57,527 nt of DNA, from NCBI GenBank assembly GCA_027420455.1, contig DAIBJA010000036.1, positions 1 through 57,527 of the forward strand. Reading direction: 5' to 3'. This document shows, one piece after another, positions 36,719-46,009 of the stretch. The notes under the pieces were generated by a model. That model was not told where the DNA came from and did not search any database. It saw only the letters and a list, made by a program, of their open reading frames with translations. The translations under genes and the position numbers were made by a program. The number at the start of each line of letters is the position of its first letter. Positions within the stretch are counted from its first letter, which is position 1. This DNA comes from Clostridia bacterium (GTDB lineage Bacteria; Bacillota; Sulfobacillia; JAJZYS01; JAJYTV01).

Positions 36719-38287
36719 GTGGCTCAGCCCGAAGAAGCCGGCGCGCTGCGGCGGGATGTCACCGTCTGGGGTTCGTTCATGTGGGGGTACGCCGACGTCG
36801 GAGCCGACATCTACACGGCTCTCGGCCTGGTTGCCGGCGCCGCGATGGGCGCGACGCCCGTCGCGTTTGCTGTAGCAGGCATCGTCTACCTTCTGGTCGG
36901 GCTCGCCTATACGGAGCTCGCGTCGAGCTATCCCGTGGCGGGTGGCGGCCAGTATTTCACCCTGCGCGGACTTGGCGACGTCTGGGGCTTTGTCTGCGGC
37001 GCCGCCCTCCTGCTTGACTACACGATCGACATCTCGCTCTTCGCGGTATCCTCGTCCGGCTATTTCAACTTCTTCCTGCCTGCGCTCGGCGTGAACATCC
37101 ACGCCTTCGTCGTATCGATCGGGCCCTTCGTCGGCGTCAACGTTCTGTGGATGACCGAGACGCTCGTCATTATCGCCTTCCTGATCGCTATCAACTATGT
37201 CGGCATCCGCATCTCCTCGCGCATCAACGAGGTGCTGGGCGTTGTCGCCATCCTCGGCCAGGTCGTGATCGTCGTCTTCGGCTTCGTCTTCGCCTGGGAT
37301 CCGAATCTCATGCTGCTGCAGATGCGGCTGCAGTTCCCGGACATGCACAATTTCATGTACGGCTCGTCCCTGGCCATCATCTCGTTCGTCGGCCTCGAGT
37401 CGATCTCGCAGGTTTCCCAGGAGACCAGGCGCCCCGCCACGATCGTGCCCCGGACGTCCATCTCCCTCGTGCTCAACGTCCTCATCTTCGCCCTCGCCTT
37501 CTCCGTCCTGGGCATGGGCCTTCTGCCATGGCAGGTCCTCGGTGCGCACCCTGGCGATCCGATCGCCATCGTGGCGCAGAGGATCCCGATCATCGGCGCC
37601 ATCGCCGCTCCCATGACGGCACTCATCGGCGGCGTGATCGTGCTCATCTCGTCGAACTCCGGTGTCATGAGCGCGTCGCGCCTCACCTACTCGATGAGCA
37701 CCTTCCACCTGCTGCCGGAGTGGTTCAGCGCCGTGCATCCGCGCTATCACACGCCCCACCGGACGATCATCGTCTTCTCCGGCGTCGCGGTCGTGCAGGC
37801 GATCCTTGCCTTCCTGACCGGCGAAGGCGCCATGAACACACTTGCGAACATGTACGCCTTCGGTGCGACGTTTGGCTACCTGCTCGTCTTCATCTCGCTG
37901 ATCGTCCTGCGCTTCAAGGATCCCTACACGCCGCGCCCCTACCGGATGCCCATCAACATCGCGCTGAAGGCGAAGGATGACGGGGGGCCGCAGGTGGCGT
38001 TCCCGATCCTCGCCGTGATCGGCTTCCTCGGCGTCGGCACGATCCTCTTCGAGGTGATCCTGACGCACGCGATCGGACGCATCGCCGGCCCCGCCTGGGT
38101 CATCGCGATGCTCATCCTCTACTACATCTACCGCCGCCGGGCCGGTCTTCCGCCCTGGCGCGCCCTGCCGCGCGACTGGGAGAGTCAACAGCGCAAGACG
38201 CTGCGCGAGGCGGAGGAGTACGAGCTTCTCGCCGAGTATGAGGCGGCGCTGGAGGACAAGGCGGCCAGGGGAGGGCGCGCGACATGA
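36719..38287 (+). CDS. APC-family amino acid permease
   Basis: 522 residues with about 12 membrane helices of the amino acid-polyamine-organocation family. It starts VWGSFMWGYADVGADIYTALGLVAG and contains the conserved ELASSYPVAGGGQYF and EVLGVVAILGQ segments. A charged cytoplasmic tail of about 45 residues follows the last helix. The track start is 43 codons early; GTG 36719 has GGGGGAGGGAG just upstream. It heads a unit with a small membrane protein and a stress protein. Divergent from the AsnB fusion gene across about 220 bases. The substrate is unknown. Confidence 0.92.
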   Translation: MAQPEEAGALRRDVTVWGSFMWGYADVGADIYTALGLVAGAAMGATPVAFAVAGIVYLLVGLAYTELASSYPVAGGGQYFTLRGLGDVWGFVCGAALLLDYTIDISLFAVSSSGYFNFFLPALGVNIHAFVVSIGPFVGVNVLWMTETLVIIAFLIAINYVGIRISSRINEVLGVVAILGQVVIVVFGFVFAWDPNLMLLQMRLQFPDMHNFMYGSSLAIISFVGLESISQVSQETRRPATIVPRTSISLVLNVLIFALAFSVLGMGLLPWQVLGAHPGDPIAIVAQRIPIIGAIAAPMTALIGGVIVLISSNSGVMSASRLTYSMSTFHLLPEWFSAVHPRYHTPHRTIIVFSGVAVVQAILAFLTGEGAMNTLANMYAFGATFGYLLVFISLIVLRFKDPYTPRPYRMPINIALKAKDDGGPQVAFPILAVIGFLGVGTILFEVILTHAIGRIAGPAWVIAMLILYYIYRRRAGLPPWRALPRDWESQQRKTLREAEEYELLAEYEAALEDKAARGGRAT

Positions 38288-38454
38288 AGCGCGGCTTCGC
38301 CCTGGTGATCGGCGGCATAGCTCTCGTGCTGGGCGTGATCATCATCGTGCGCGGCATCGCGGAGCACGGCAGCCTGCTCTACGACCTCATGGGCGTCCTG
38401 TTTGTCGCCCTGGGCGCCGCACGCATCTACGAAGCGCGGCGGAGGAGAAGCTGA
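38284..38454 (+). CDS. Small two-helix membrane protein (56 residues)
   Basis: Too short for the track. The ATG overlaps the permease stop (ATGA), and the stop is one base before the stress-protein ATG, so it is translationally coupled on both sides. Two hydrophobic segments (FALVIGGIALVLGVIIIVRGI and LLYDLMGVLFVALGAARIY) flank a short polar turn, with a basic end. I do not recognise the family; it may be an accessory subunit of the permease. Confidence 0.8.
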   Translation: MKRGFALVIGGIALVLGVIIIVRGIAEHGSLLYDLMGVLFVALGAARIYEARRRRS

Positions 38455-38455
38455 C

Positions 38456-39043
38456 ATGGCGCTTCACGTTCGCCTGCTTGGTACGATCATCTCCGTCGTC
38501 TTCCTCGTGCTGCTCACCCTCGTCTTCCGCTGGATGTTCCGCGTCCCCCGCCAGCTGCCGTACGAGGTGGCCAAGATCCGGCGCACCGTGAACCAGCTGC
38601 GGACGCTGGTGGTGCCCGTCGTCGCGGCGATGTCCTCGGAGCGCGCGGTGGAACTCGCGTGCCGGCTCGCCGAACCGCAGCAGGCGCAGATCATCCTGGT
38701 GCATGTCCTCGAGGTCCCGCTTTCCTTGCCGCTGGACGCCGCGATGCCGGTCCAGCGCGCGGCCGGCGATGCGTCGATCTCGGTCGGCGTGACGATCTGC
38801 GAGACGCACGAACTGCCCTGCGAGGGGGTCATCGTGCCTGCGCGCAGCGCTTGGGAGGGTATTCTGCGGGTAGCCCGCGAGCGCCACGCGGATCTGATCG
38901 TGCTCGGTCTCGACGCCAAGATGCGCCGGCCGGGCGAGGAACTCAGCCGCAACGTGGCGCAGGTGGTGCGCCGCGCTTCGTGCGAGGTTCTCGTCGACCG
39001 GCCCGCTGCCGGAACGATCGAAGAGGTGCCGTCGGCGACCTGA
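38456..39043 (+). CDS. Membrane-anchored universal stress protein
   Basis: 195 residues. An N-terminal membrane helix (LLGTIISVVFLVLLTLVFRWMF) is followed by a UspA domain (about 45-180): VVPVVAAMSSERAVELACRLAE and ADLIVLGLDAK, ending with a SCEVLVDR strand. The typical ATP motif GxxG(9)G(S/T) is only partly kept. Most UspA proteins are soluble or fused to a transporter; here the anchored domain is a separate gene right after a permease, so it may regulate transport. ATG start with GGAGGAG upstream. Confidence 0.85.
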   Translation: MALHVRLLGTIISVVFLVLLTLVFRWMFRVPRQLPYEVAKIRRTVNQLRTLVVPVVAAMSSERAVELACRLAEPQQAQIILVHVLEVPLSLPLDAAMPVQRAAGDASISVGVTICETHELPCEGVIVPARSAWEGILRVARERHADLIVLGLDAKMRRPGEELSRNVAQVVRRASCEVLVDRPAAGTIEEVPSAT

Positions 39044-39077
39044 GCAATTGGTGATGCTAGACGCGGAGGTGGCCTCA

Positions 39078-39977
39078 ATGCCCCACGCGTCTTGGCCTTT
39101 TTTGGCCCTGCTGATGCTTTCGTTCTGGCCGCCCAGGTTCGCTGCCGCACCGGGCGAAACCGTGCGCCAGGCGGCGACCACGTCGCCGCCCGCCCTTGCG
39201 GCGGTGCCGGGCTGCCAGCCGACCGCACCTGACGGCACCGACGCCGCGTGGGGCCTCATCGGTCACATGACGACCGACTTCCCGACATCGGCGCCGGGGC
39301 GCAACTTCAACATGGCACTGGCGACAAGGCGCCTCTGCGGCACCGTGATCCCGGCAGGCGGAGTCTTCTCGTTCAACGGGCAGCTCGGGCAGGCCAGCCG
39401 GGCCGAGGGCTACCAGGTAGGGCGCGTGTTCATCGGAGACCGCATTGTGCCTGGCTACGGCGGCGGCGTCTGCCAGGTGGCGTCGACGATCTACAACGCG
39501 GCGCTCCGTGCCGGCCTGCCGATAGCGGAACGCCACCAGCATGGCCTGACGGTGCCCTACCTCCTGCCTGGGGAAGACGCCACCATCTCCTACGGCTACC
39601 TCGATCTGCGCGTAGAGAACGATACGGGCGAGCCCATCCGCCTTGTCACGAGGGCTCAGGGCGGGCGCGTCACGGCCGAATTCTTCGGCACGCGCCAGCC
39701 GCCGGAGGTGCGCTGGATCCACAAGGAGATGAGCCGCACGCCTTTCTACACAGTGCGCAGAAACGACCCTAGCCTCCCTGCGGGCAGTGAGGAAGTCGAT
39801 GCGCCGGGTCAGGAGGGTGTAGTCGTCCGCTCCTGGCTCGAGCGGCGGTGGCCCGACGGCCGCCAGGAGACATTCGACATGGGTGTCGACAGTTATCGCC
39901 CCAGTCCGCGCATCGTCCGGGTGGGCACCGGCCAGGCGCTTGGCGAGAAGGGCCGGCTCCGGCCGGTTGACAGTTGA
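39078..39977 (+). CDS. VanW-family protein
   Basis: 299 residues. A signal peptide (WPFLALLMLSFWPPRFAAA) precedes a VanW domain with the signatures RNFNMALATRRLCGTVIPAGGVFSFN and VPGYGGGVCQVASTIYNAALRAGL, the latter with the conserved Cys. The C-terminal part (about 215-299) has a G5-like beta-rich segment. VanW proteins of Bacillota act at the cell wall; the biochemical role is unknown. The ATG at 39078 is seven bases after CGGAGGT; the track start at 39048 is less likely. Confidence 0.9.
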   Translation: MPHASWPFLALLMLSFWPPRFAAAPGETVRQAATTSPPALAAVPGCQPTAPDGTDAAWGLIGHMTTDFPTSAPGRNFNMALATRRLCGTVIPAGGVFSFNGQLGQASRAEGYQVGRVFIGDRIVPGYGGGVCQVASTIYNAALRAGLPIAERHQHGLTVPYLLPGEDATISYGYLDLRVENDTGEPIRLVTRAQGGRVTAEFFGTRQPPEVRWIHKEMSRTPFYTVRRNDPSLPAGSEEVDAPGQEGVVVRSWLERRWPDGRQETFDMGVDSYRPSPRIVRVGTGQALGEKGRLRPVDS

Positions 39978-40015
39978 GGCCGCTCTGCTAGCCTTGTTGC
40001 GGGAGGCGGTCTGAG

Positions 40016-41308
40016 CTGGCAGCCGAGGAGAGTCAGGGTCTGCGTCGGGTACTTGGCTGGCAGGAAGGCACGGCGCTGACGGTCGCCTCGGTGCTCGGCT
40101 CCGGTGTGCTCTACCTTCCGGCGCTAACGGCGCAGGAGGCCGGGCCCGGCGGCATTCTGGCCTGGGTGGCCATGGGTCTTCTCATCATTCCGCTCGCCTT
40201 CACCCTGGCGCGGCTTGCGACCAGGTTTCCGGACGCCGGCGGCATCGCCGCGTTCGCGCGCGCGGCGTTCGGCCCGGCCGGCGGCGCGGCGGCGGGTTGG
40301 CTGTTCCTGGGCACGGTGCCTTTGGGTGCTCCGATCGCCGCACTGATCGGCGCCGGCTATCTCGCGGCGGCGTTCGGCCTGTCGCACCTCGGCATGATCG
40401 CGGTGGCGGGGGCTCTCCTGGCGCTCGCCATCGTGCTCAACGCGCTGGGCGTGGAGATTTCCGGCCGTGCCGCGACCGGCGTGGTGGGGCTGATCGCACT
40501 GCTTCTGCTGGCCGCCGTCCTGGTCGGGTTCATGCATCTCAGGGCCGCCGACTTCGAGCCGGTGCTGCCGCATGGCATCATGCCCGTCGGACTCGATCTG
40601 GCGCTTCTCTTCTGGGCCTTCGTCGGCTGGGAGGCGGTCGCCAACTACGCCGAAGAGTTCGCCGAGCCCGAGCGAGACCTCAGGCGCGCCATGATCACGA
40701 GCATCGCCCTGATCGATGGCCTCTACATCCTCCTGGCTGTCGTGACCGTAGGCACGGGCGCCTACATCGGCGGCGGCAGCCGGGATGCTCTGGCGGTCAT
40801 GCTGGGTCAGGGCGGAGGACGCGTCGGGGTGCTGGCCACATCCCTCCTGGCCCTGCTCGTCACCTACGGCACCATCCACGCCTATGTGGGCAGCTTTGTC
40901 CGACTCGTCTATGCCCAGGCGAGGGCAGGGGACTTTCCCGCCTACTTCGCGCAGCTCCACCCGGAGACGCGCACGCCCCTCAGGGCGATCTGGAGTCTGG
41001 CCGTCGTGTTCCTGCTGGTGCTCGGGTTGGAGGCAGTCCATCCCGTGGGCCTTGAGGGCCTCGTGGCCTGGTCCTCTGCTGTTTTCATCGCGCTCTACGT
41101 GCTGGCGCTCTGGTCGGGCCTGCGCCTCCTGACGGCACGGGGCGAACGCCTGACCGCTTTCGTGGCCATGCTCGTCTGCCTCGGCACCTTGCCGTTTCTC
41201 GGCTGGGGCGCGCTCTACCCCCTGGCGCTCGCGGGGATCGGTGTGGCCGTGCGCCTTGCGCGCGGGGATGGGCAAACCCTCTGGCAGGGCCTGAAGACCA
41301 GGGGATAG
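40016..41308 (+). CDS. APC-family amino acid permease with a CTG start
   Basis: 430 residues with about 12 membrane helices. The track ORF begins inside the first helix (GTG 40091). Reading back in frame gives LRRVLGWQEGTALTVASVLGSGVLYLP, the usual APC opening, but no ATG, GTG or TTG occurs before the upstream TAG. A CTG at 40016 with GGGAGG nine bases upstream is the best start. FVGWEAVANYAEEFAEPERDL is the conserved central loop. It begins 38 bases after the VanW gene. Likely an amino acid exporter or importer; the substrate is unknown. Confidence 0.88.
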   Translation: MAAEESQGLRRVLGWQEGTALTVASVLGSGVLYLPALTAQEAGPGGILAWVAMGLLIIPLAFTLARLATRFPDAGGIAAFARAAFGPAGGAAAGWLFLGTVPLGAPIAALIGAGYLAAAFGLSHLGMIAVAGALLALAIVLNALGVEISGRAATGVVGLIALLLLAAVLVGFMHLRAADFEPVLPHGIMPVGLDLALLFWAFVGWEAVANYAEEFAEPERDLRRAMITSIALIDGLYILLAVVTVGTGAYIGGGSRDALAVMLGQGGGRVGVLATSLLALLVTYGTIHAYVGSFVRLVYAQARAGDFPAYFAQLHPETRTPLRAIWSLAVVFLLVLGLEAVHPVGLEGLVAWSSAVFIALYVLALWSGLRLLTARGERLTAFVAMLVCLGTLPFLGWGALYPLALAGIGVAVRLARGDGQTLWQGLKTRG

Positions 41309-41406
41309 GCGGGGTGCGGACCGGCAGGAAGCGGCCGCTCCGATGGTAAACTTCCCGACAGGAATCGACGTAATCGCATCCGGCCCGGCCCTAAGGAGGT
41401 CCCTGC

Positions 41407-42033
41407 TTGGAGTTCACGCGCGTAGACCATCCGATCGTGCAGGAGAAACTTCGTCTCCTGCGGGACGTCGCCACACCACCCAAGGAGTTCCGCGCCCTGC
41501 TTGCACAGGTCTCGGTGCTTCTGGCGTTCGAGGCCCTGCGCGACCTGCCGGTCGAGGAGGTGGGCGTAGAGACGCCGATCGCGCATGCCAGCGGCGTGCG
41601 CCTCGCGCACGGCCAGCCGGTGCTGGTGCCGATCCTGCGTGCCGGCCTCGGCATGTCCGACGGGATTCTCAAGCTCCTGCCCGAAGCCGCGGTGGGGCAC
41701 ATCGGCCTCTACCGGGACCACGAGACGCACCAGCCCGTCGAGTACTATCGCAATCTCCCGGCCGATATCGCGCAGCGCGACGTGCTGCTGCTGGATCCGA
41801 TGCTGGCGACGGGCGGATCGGCGGTGGCCGCGCTCGACATGCTCAAGTCCCTGGGGGTTGCGAGCCTCCGCCTCATCTGTCTCGTCGCGGCGCCCGAGGG
41901 CGTCGCGGCGGTGGCGGCCAGGCATCCCGACGTGCCGATGTTCGGTGCGGCGCTCGACAGCCATCTCAACGAACACGCCTATATCGTTCCTGGCCTGGGA
42001 GACGCGGGCGACCGCCTGTTCGGAACGCTCTGA
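41407..42033 (+). CDS. upp: Uracil phosphoribosyltransferase
   Basis: 208 residues. It makes UMP from uracil and PRPP in pyrimidine salvage. The PRPP loop is VLLLDPMLATGGSAVAALDML; PILRAGLGMSDGILKLLP and the C-terminal uracil-binding YIVPGLGDAGDRLFGT are typical of Upp. TTG start with AAGGAGGT six bases upstream. Length matches the family (about 209). Ends in a strong shared terminator. Confidence 0.97.
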   Translation: MEFTRVDHPIVQEKLRLLRDVATPPKEFRALLAQVSVLLAFEALRDLPVEEVGVETPIAHASGVRLAHGQPVLVPILRAGLGMSDGILKLLPEAAVGHIGLYRDHETHQPVEYYRNLPADIAQRDVLLLDPMLATGGSAVAALDMLKSLGVASLRLICLVAAPEGVAAVAARHPDVPMFGAALDSHLNEHAYIVPGLGDAGDRLFGTL

Positions 42034-42047
42034 CCCGCCGGGCGCAT

Positions 42048-42096
42048 GAACATGAGAAAGCCGGCCAGCGATCTGCTGGCCGGCTTTCTCATGTTC
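42048..42096. terminator. Bidirectional terminator between upp and ilvE
   Basis: A perfect 22-bp inverted repeat (arms 42048-42069 and 42075-42096) with a five-base loop. The stem begins with an A-rich arm and ends with TTTCTCATGTT, so it can stop transcription from both convergent genes. It abuts the ilvE stop codon. Confidence 0.88.
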
Positions 42097-42969
42097 TCAG
42101 ATGTGCACTCCGTTCGTCGGGGCGTAGGCGCGGAACCTCTGCGCGAGATCCTTGGTGACGGGACCCGGCTTGCCGTCGCCCACGCTGCGCTCGTCGACCT
42201 TGACCACGGGGACGATCTCGGCGGCGGATCCCGTGAGGAACACCTCGTCCGCGTTCCACAGCTCGTGACGCGTGAAGGTGGTCTCGAGCGTCTCGTAGCC
42301 GGCCTCGCGGGCGAGGTCCAGCACAGTCGCGCGCGTGATGCCGAGCAGGATGCCGAGGTGGGGGGCCGGCGTGACAAGGACGCCCCTGCGCACCATGAAG
42401 ATGTTGTCGGCGCTGCACTCGGCGACGAAGCCCTCCTCGCTCAGCATCAGGACCTCGCCCCAGCCGTGCTGGTTGGCCTCGAGCTTCGCCAGGATGTTGT
42501 TGAGGTAGTTGAGCGACTTGATCTGCGGATTGATGATTTCTGCGCGTGACCGGCGGGTGGAGCCGGTGCCGATGCTCATGCCGTTCTCGTACAGCTCGGG
42601 CGGGTACAGGGAGATCCTGTCGGCGATGACGACGACGGTGGCGCGACCGCACTTGCGGGGATCCAGCCCGAGGTCACCCGGGCCGCGGGAGACCACCAGG
42701 CGGATGTAGGCGCTCTCAAGGCCATTCTCGCGGCAGCTCTGGCGCACGATCTCACGCATCTCGTCACGGCTGTAGGGGATCTCCAGCATGATCGTCTTGG
42801 CCGATGCGTAGAGGCGCTCCAGGTGCTCTTCAAGCTTGAAGACGACGCCGTCGTACACGCGGATGCCTTCAAACACGCCGTCGCCGTAGAGCAGGCCATG
42901 ATCGAAGACTGAAACCTTGGCATCTTCCCGGGGGACAAACGTTCCGTCGAGGAAAATCTTCTGACTCAC
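42097..42969 (-). CDS. ilvE: Branched-chain amino acid aminotransferase (class IV)
   Basis: 290 residues of the fold-type IV aminotransferases. The PLP Lys151 is in NPQIKSLNYLNNILAK; GDGVFEGIRVYDG and EGFVAECSADNIFMV are the family motifs. It transfers amino groups between leucine, isoleucine or valine and 2-oxoglutarate; D-amino acid transaminase is the main alternative. GTG start with AGGAGGT eight bases upstream. Monocistronic by context. Confidence 0.92.
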   Translation of the reverse strand: MSQKIFLDGTFVPREDAKVSVFDHGLLYGDGVFEGIRVYDGVVFKLEEHLERLYASAKTIMLEIPYSRDEMREIVRQSCRENGLESAYIRLVVSRGPGDLGLDPRKCGRATVVVIADRISLYPPELYENGMSIGTGSTRRSRAEIINPQIKSLNYLNNILAKLEANQHGWGEVLMLSEEGFVAECSADNIFMVRRGVLVTPAPHLGILLGITRATVLDLAREAGYETLETTFTRHELWNADEVFLTGSAAEIVPVVKVDERSVGDGKPGPVTKDLAQRFRAYAPTNGVHI

Positions 42970-43114
42970 GTGCGTAGACCTCCTGCAAGCGAGCGCGGAT
43001 GGACACTCCCCCTGAGCCCACGCCTAGATTACCACGTTGGACAGGTTGCTTCCTACGGTGGCAGGGTGCCACCTGTCCCAGGGCGAACCCCGGACATGGT
43101 GGAGGGGGTACGAG

Positions 43115-46009
43115 GTGCAGGAGGCCCTGCTTGGCCGTCTGGTCGCGAGATTGGGTTACGAGCCGTTCGGCCCCGAGCTGCGCGTGGTGACAGCGCCGGC
43201 CGCCACCCTGCAGTGGGAGCGCGAGACCCTGCGAGCCCTGGGCGGAGGCAGCCTGCGCCTGCGCGTCGAGACCCCCTCGCGCTTGGCCGCGGAGATCCTG
43301 GCGGACCTGGGCGAGATGTCAGCGTCCCTCAGCCGCGCGCAGACGCGAGCGCTCGTGCGCATTGTGGCGGCCCGCCAAGCGACGCTGGGCGCCTTCGGTG
43401 ATGCAGAAGGCGGGCGCCACGGGGCAGAGTCGCTCCTGACCGAGACGCTGACCGCCGCCTGGCGGCAGACACCCTCCCTGCCGGAGGCTCTGGCGCAGGT
43501 GCTCGGCGGGCGAACTTTCGCAGCGCTTTGCGCGGCCGAGCGCGGTGTGCGCCAGATGGCCGCCGAGGCAGGCCTCGTCCCCGAGTCCCATCTCATCTGG
43601 CGTGCAGCGGAGCGAGCGCAAGACCTCGCGTGGGAGAGCGAGAGCATCTTCTGGCCGGAGGGGCCTCTTCTGGAGCCCGAAAAGGCGCTCCGGCAGGCAC
43701 TTGAGACGAAGGGTCTCCTGGCGAAGCTGCCGCTGATGCCACATGACGCGCCTCGACCCGAGGTCGCCGTCGAGGTGCGGGGGGCGCCTGACATGCGCAC
43801 GGAGGTGCATGAGGCCGCCAGGCGCTGCCTTGATCTCGTCCGCGACGGTGTGGCACTGGAGGAGATACTCATCGGCTGCGGCGATTTCGGGCAGCAGGAG
43901 CGGCTGCTGCGCTCCGCTCTTCGCGAGGCTGGCATCGCCGCCGACGCCGGCCCGGAGCCGAGCGAGGGCGAGCCCATCATGCTCTGCTGCACTGGCATTC
44001 TGGAGCTGGCGCGCGGCGAGGTCCGCGATGCTCTCCACCACCTGCTTGGCAGCGGCATGCTGCCCCGGCCGGGTTCCTTGCGCGACAGCCTCGTGCGCCA
44101 TCTGCGCGACGGTCACGCCGCATCGGGCGAAGCTCAGGAGTTTCTTGCGCGCCTGAGTCAGGCCGTCGACGCCTGGCCGCGCGTGGCAAGCTTTGCGGAG
44201 CACTGCAGGCAGTTCCGGGCCATCGTGGAGATCGCCAACCTCGAAGACCGGCTGCAGGACCCTGCCATGGCCCGTCAGGCGGCCATCGCGGGCTCCATCG
44301 ACGAGCAGATCGATGCGATCGCCGCCGTGGCGGGCGAGGGTGCATTCGAACGCCCCCTTGCCCTGCGCCTTCTGGGCGATGCCCTCGCGGCGGCGCGCCC
44401 TGGCTACGAGCCGAGGCGCGAAGCGGTTCGCATTGTACCGGTGGGGGAGATGCACGGGCTCGAGGCGGACCATGTCCTCCTGCTCGGGCTCGCAGAGGGG
44501 AGATTCCCGCCGCTCGCGCCCAGCCAGAGCATTTTGCGGGCGGGTGAGATGCTCGAGGCCGAGGCGATGGGATTTCCGCTCGCGGAGCCCCTCCCGGAGC
44601 GCAGGCAGCGCGGGCTTCTGGCGGTGGCGGCAGCCCTCGGCGCCGCGCGGCGAAGTCTCTATCTCAGCTTCGCGGAGATCGACGGAGAAGGCGGGGTACA
44701 AGCGGCGGCCATCCGCCTGCGCCATCTGGGCGAGCCGCTTCCCTATGCTCCAGGGCGGGCCGCAAAGGCGGCCGCGCGCGCCCTGTCACGCCAGGAGGCA
44801 GGCGAACTGCTGGCGGAGGCGGCCGGGCGCCAGCGCGACATCGGCCGCCCACAGGAGGCATTGCTTTCGCTGCTCGCAGTGCATCGGGAGGCGTGCGGCG
44901 AAGGGGCACACCTCTACGGACTGCGGCCCGCTCCCCCCGAGGAGAGACTCGGGCCGATGCCCTTGACGTTCACCGTGACAGGGCTCGAGCGCAGGGCGGC
45001 CTGCCCTTTCATCTCCTTCGCGCATGATGTCCTCAGGGTGGAACGGGAGGAGAGAGCCGGCTTCGATCCGGCGGCGCGTGGCGCTTTGGTGCATCAGGTG
45101 CTCAAGGAATTGCCCGCTGCGGCCCCGCCCGCGGACGAGCAGGCGAGGCTCGTCCAAGAGCTCGTGGAACAGGCGGCGCAGGCATTTGGCGTCCTGCCCC
45201 TGGACACGCCGCAGGGGCTCAGCCTGAGGCAGGAGCTCGCGACGGAGGTGGCGCGGACGGCGCGGCTCGTGTGGGAGGAGACGCGCCGCTCCGGCTTCAC
45301 GGCGGCCGGACGGGAAGTGGCGTTCGGCCGTCGCGGCGACCTGCCGCCGCTTACGGTGATAGGACGTGATGGTCAGGATATCGCCATCGAAGGGCGCATC
45401 GACCGGCTGGACCGCCTGGGCAGGCAGCTGCGCGTCGTGGACTACAAGGTGCGGCGGCGCCAGCCCTTCAGCTTCGCGCGGGTCTACCATGGCCTCGACC
45501 TGCAGATCGGCGCCTATGCCCTGGCGGCCAGGCTTTCGGGCGGCGATCCGGTCGCGATGACCTATTGGCCTGTGCGGTTGGGTCAGAGCTGGGTGGTCGA
45601 CGAGGGTGAAGACGATCCTGACGGCACGTGGCGCCAGCAGCGGCCGCGCGGTCTCTACCTCGCCGATCCGGAACTGCCCAGTGCGCTCGACCGCGAGGCA
45701 CCGGACGGCGGTTCGCCCTTCCACCCGCTGCGGCGCAAGAAGAACGGCGAGCTGCAGCGCTCGGAGTGGGCGCTGGCGGAAGATCGCTGGCAGGCGCTGC
45801 TCGGCCGTGTCGAAAGGCGGCTTGCCGAACTCGTGCAGGAGGCGCAGGACGGGCGTTGGTCTCCGGCGCCGTTTGCTCTCGGACGACAGACGGCGTGCGA
45901 CGGCTGCAGCCTGCGGCCGGCCTGCCGCCACGTTCCAGCCCGCGATGGCTACCGATGGCTGCGAAACGTCGCGCAGGAGGTGCTGGACGATGCCTCGACT
46001 GACGACTGA
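43115..46009 (+). CDS. addB: AddB-type helicase-nuclease subunit
   Basis: 964 residues. The partner of AddA in the Bacillota double-strand-break resection complex. The C-terminal nuclease has GRIDRLDRLGRQLRVVDYK, the PD-(D/E)xK core, and cysteines for an iron-sulphur cluster in CDGCSLRPACRH with a first Cys in RRAACPF. The N-terminal helicase-like domain is degenerate, as usual, without a clear Walker A. Shorter than typical AddB (about 1150). GTG start with GGAGGGGG six bases upstream; the track start is earlier. Overlaps addA by 20 bases. Confidence 0.88.
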   Translation: MQEALLGRLVARLGYEPFGPELRVVTAPAATLQWERETLRALGGGSLRLRVETPSRLAAEILADLGEMSASLSRAQTRALVRIVAARQATLGAFGDAEGGRHGAESLLTETLTAAWRQTPSLPEALAQVLGGRTFAALCAAERGVRQMAAEAGLVPESHLIWRAAERAQDLAWESESIFWPEGPLLEPEKALRQALETKGLLAKLPLMPHDAPRPEVAVEVRGAPDMRTEVHEAARRCLDLVRDGVALEEILIGCGDFGQQERLLRSALREAGIAADAGPEPSEGEPIMLCCTGILELARGEVRDALHHLLGSGMLPRPGSLRDSLVRHLRDGHAASGEAQEFLARLSQAVDAWPRVASFAEHCRQFRAIVEIANLEDRLQDPAMARQAAIAGSIDEQIDAIAAVAGEGAFERPLALRLLGDALAAARPGYEPRREAVRIVPVGEMHGLEADHVLLLGLAEGRFPPLAPSQSILRAGEMLEAEAMGFPLAEPLPERRQRGLLAVAAALGAARRSLYLSFAEIDGEGGVQAAAIRLRHLGEPLPYAPGRAAKAAARALSRQEAGELLAEAAGRQRDIGRPQEALLSLLAVHREACGEGAHLYGLRPAPPEERLGPMPLTFTVTGLERRAACPFISFAHDVLRVEREERAGFDPAARGALVHQVLKELPAAAPPADEQARLVQELVEQAAQAFGVLPLDTPQGLSLRQELATEVARTARLVWEETRRSGFTAAGREVAFGRRGDLPPLTVIGRDGQDIAIEGRIDRLDRLGRQLRVVDYKVRRRQPFSFARVYHGLDLQIGAYALAARLSGGDPVAMTYWPVRLGQSWVVDEGEDDPDGTWRQQRPRGLYLADPELPSALDREAPDGGSPFHPLRRKKNGELQRSEWALAEDRWQALLGRVERRLAELVQEAQDGRWSPAPFALGRQTACDGCSLRPACRHVPARDGYRWLRNVAQEVLDDASTDD

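Noticed and set aside
45606-45989. N-terminal 128 codons of the addA track ORF
   Set aside because: Lies inside addB in another frame; the normal AddA start with a ribosome site is at 45990.
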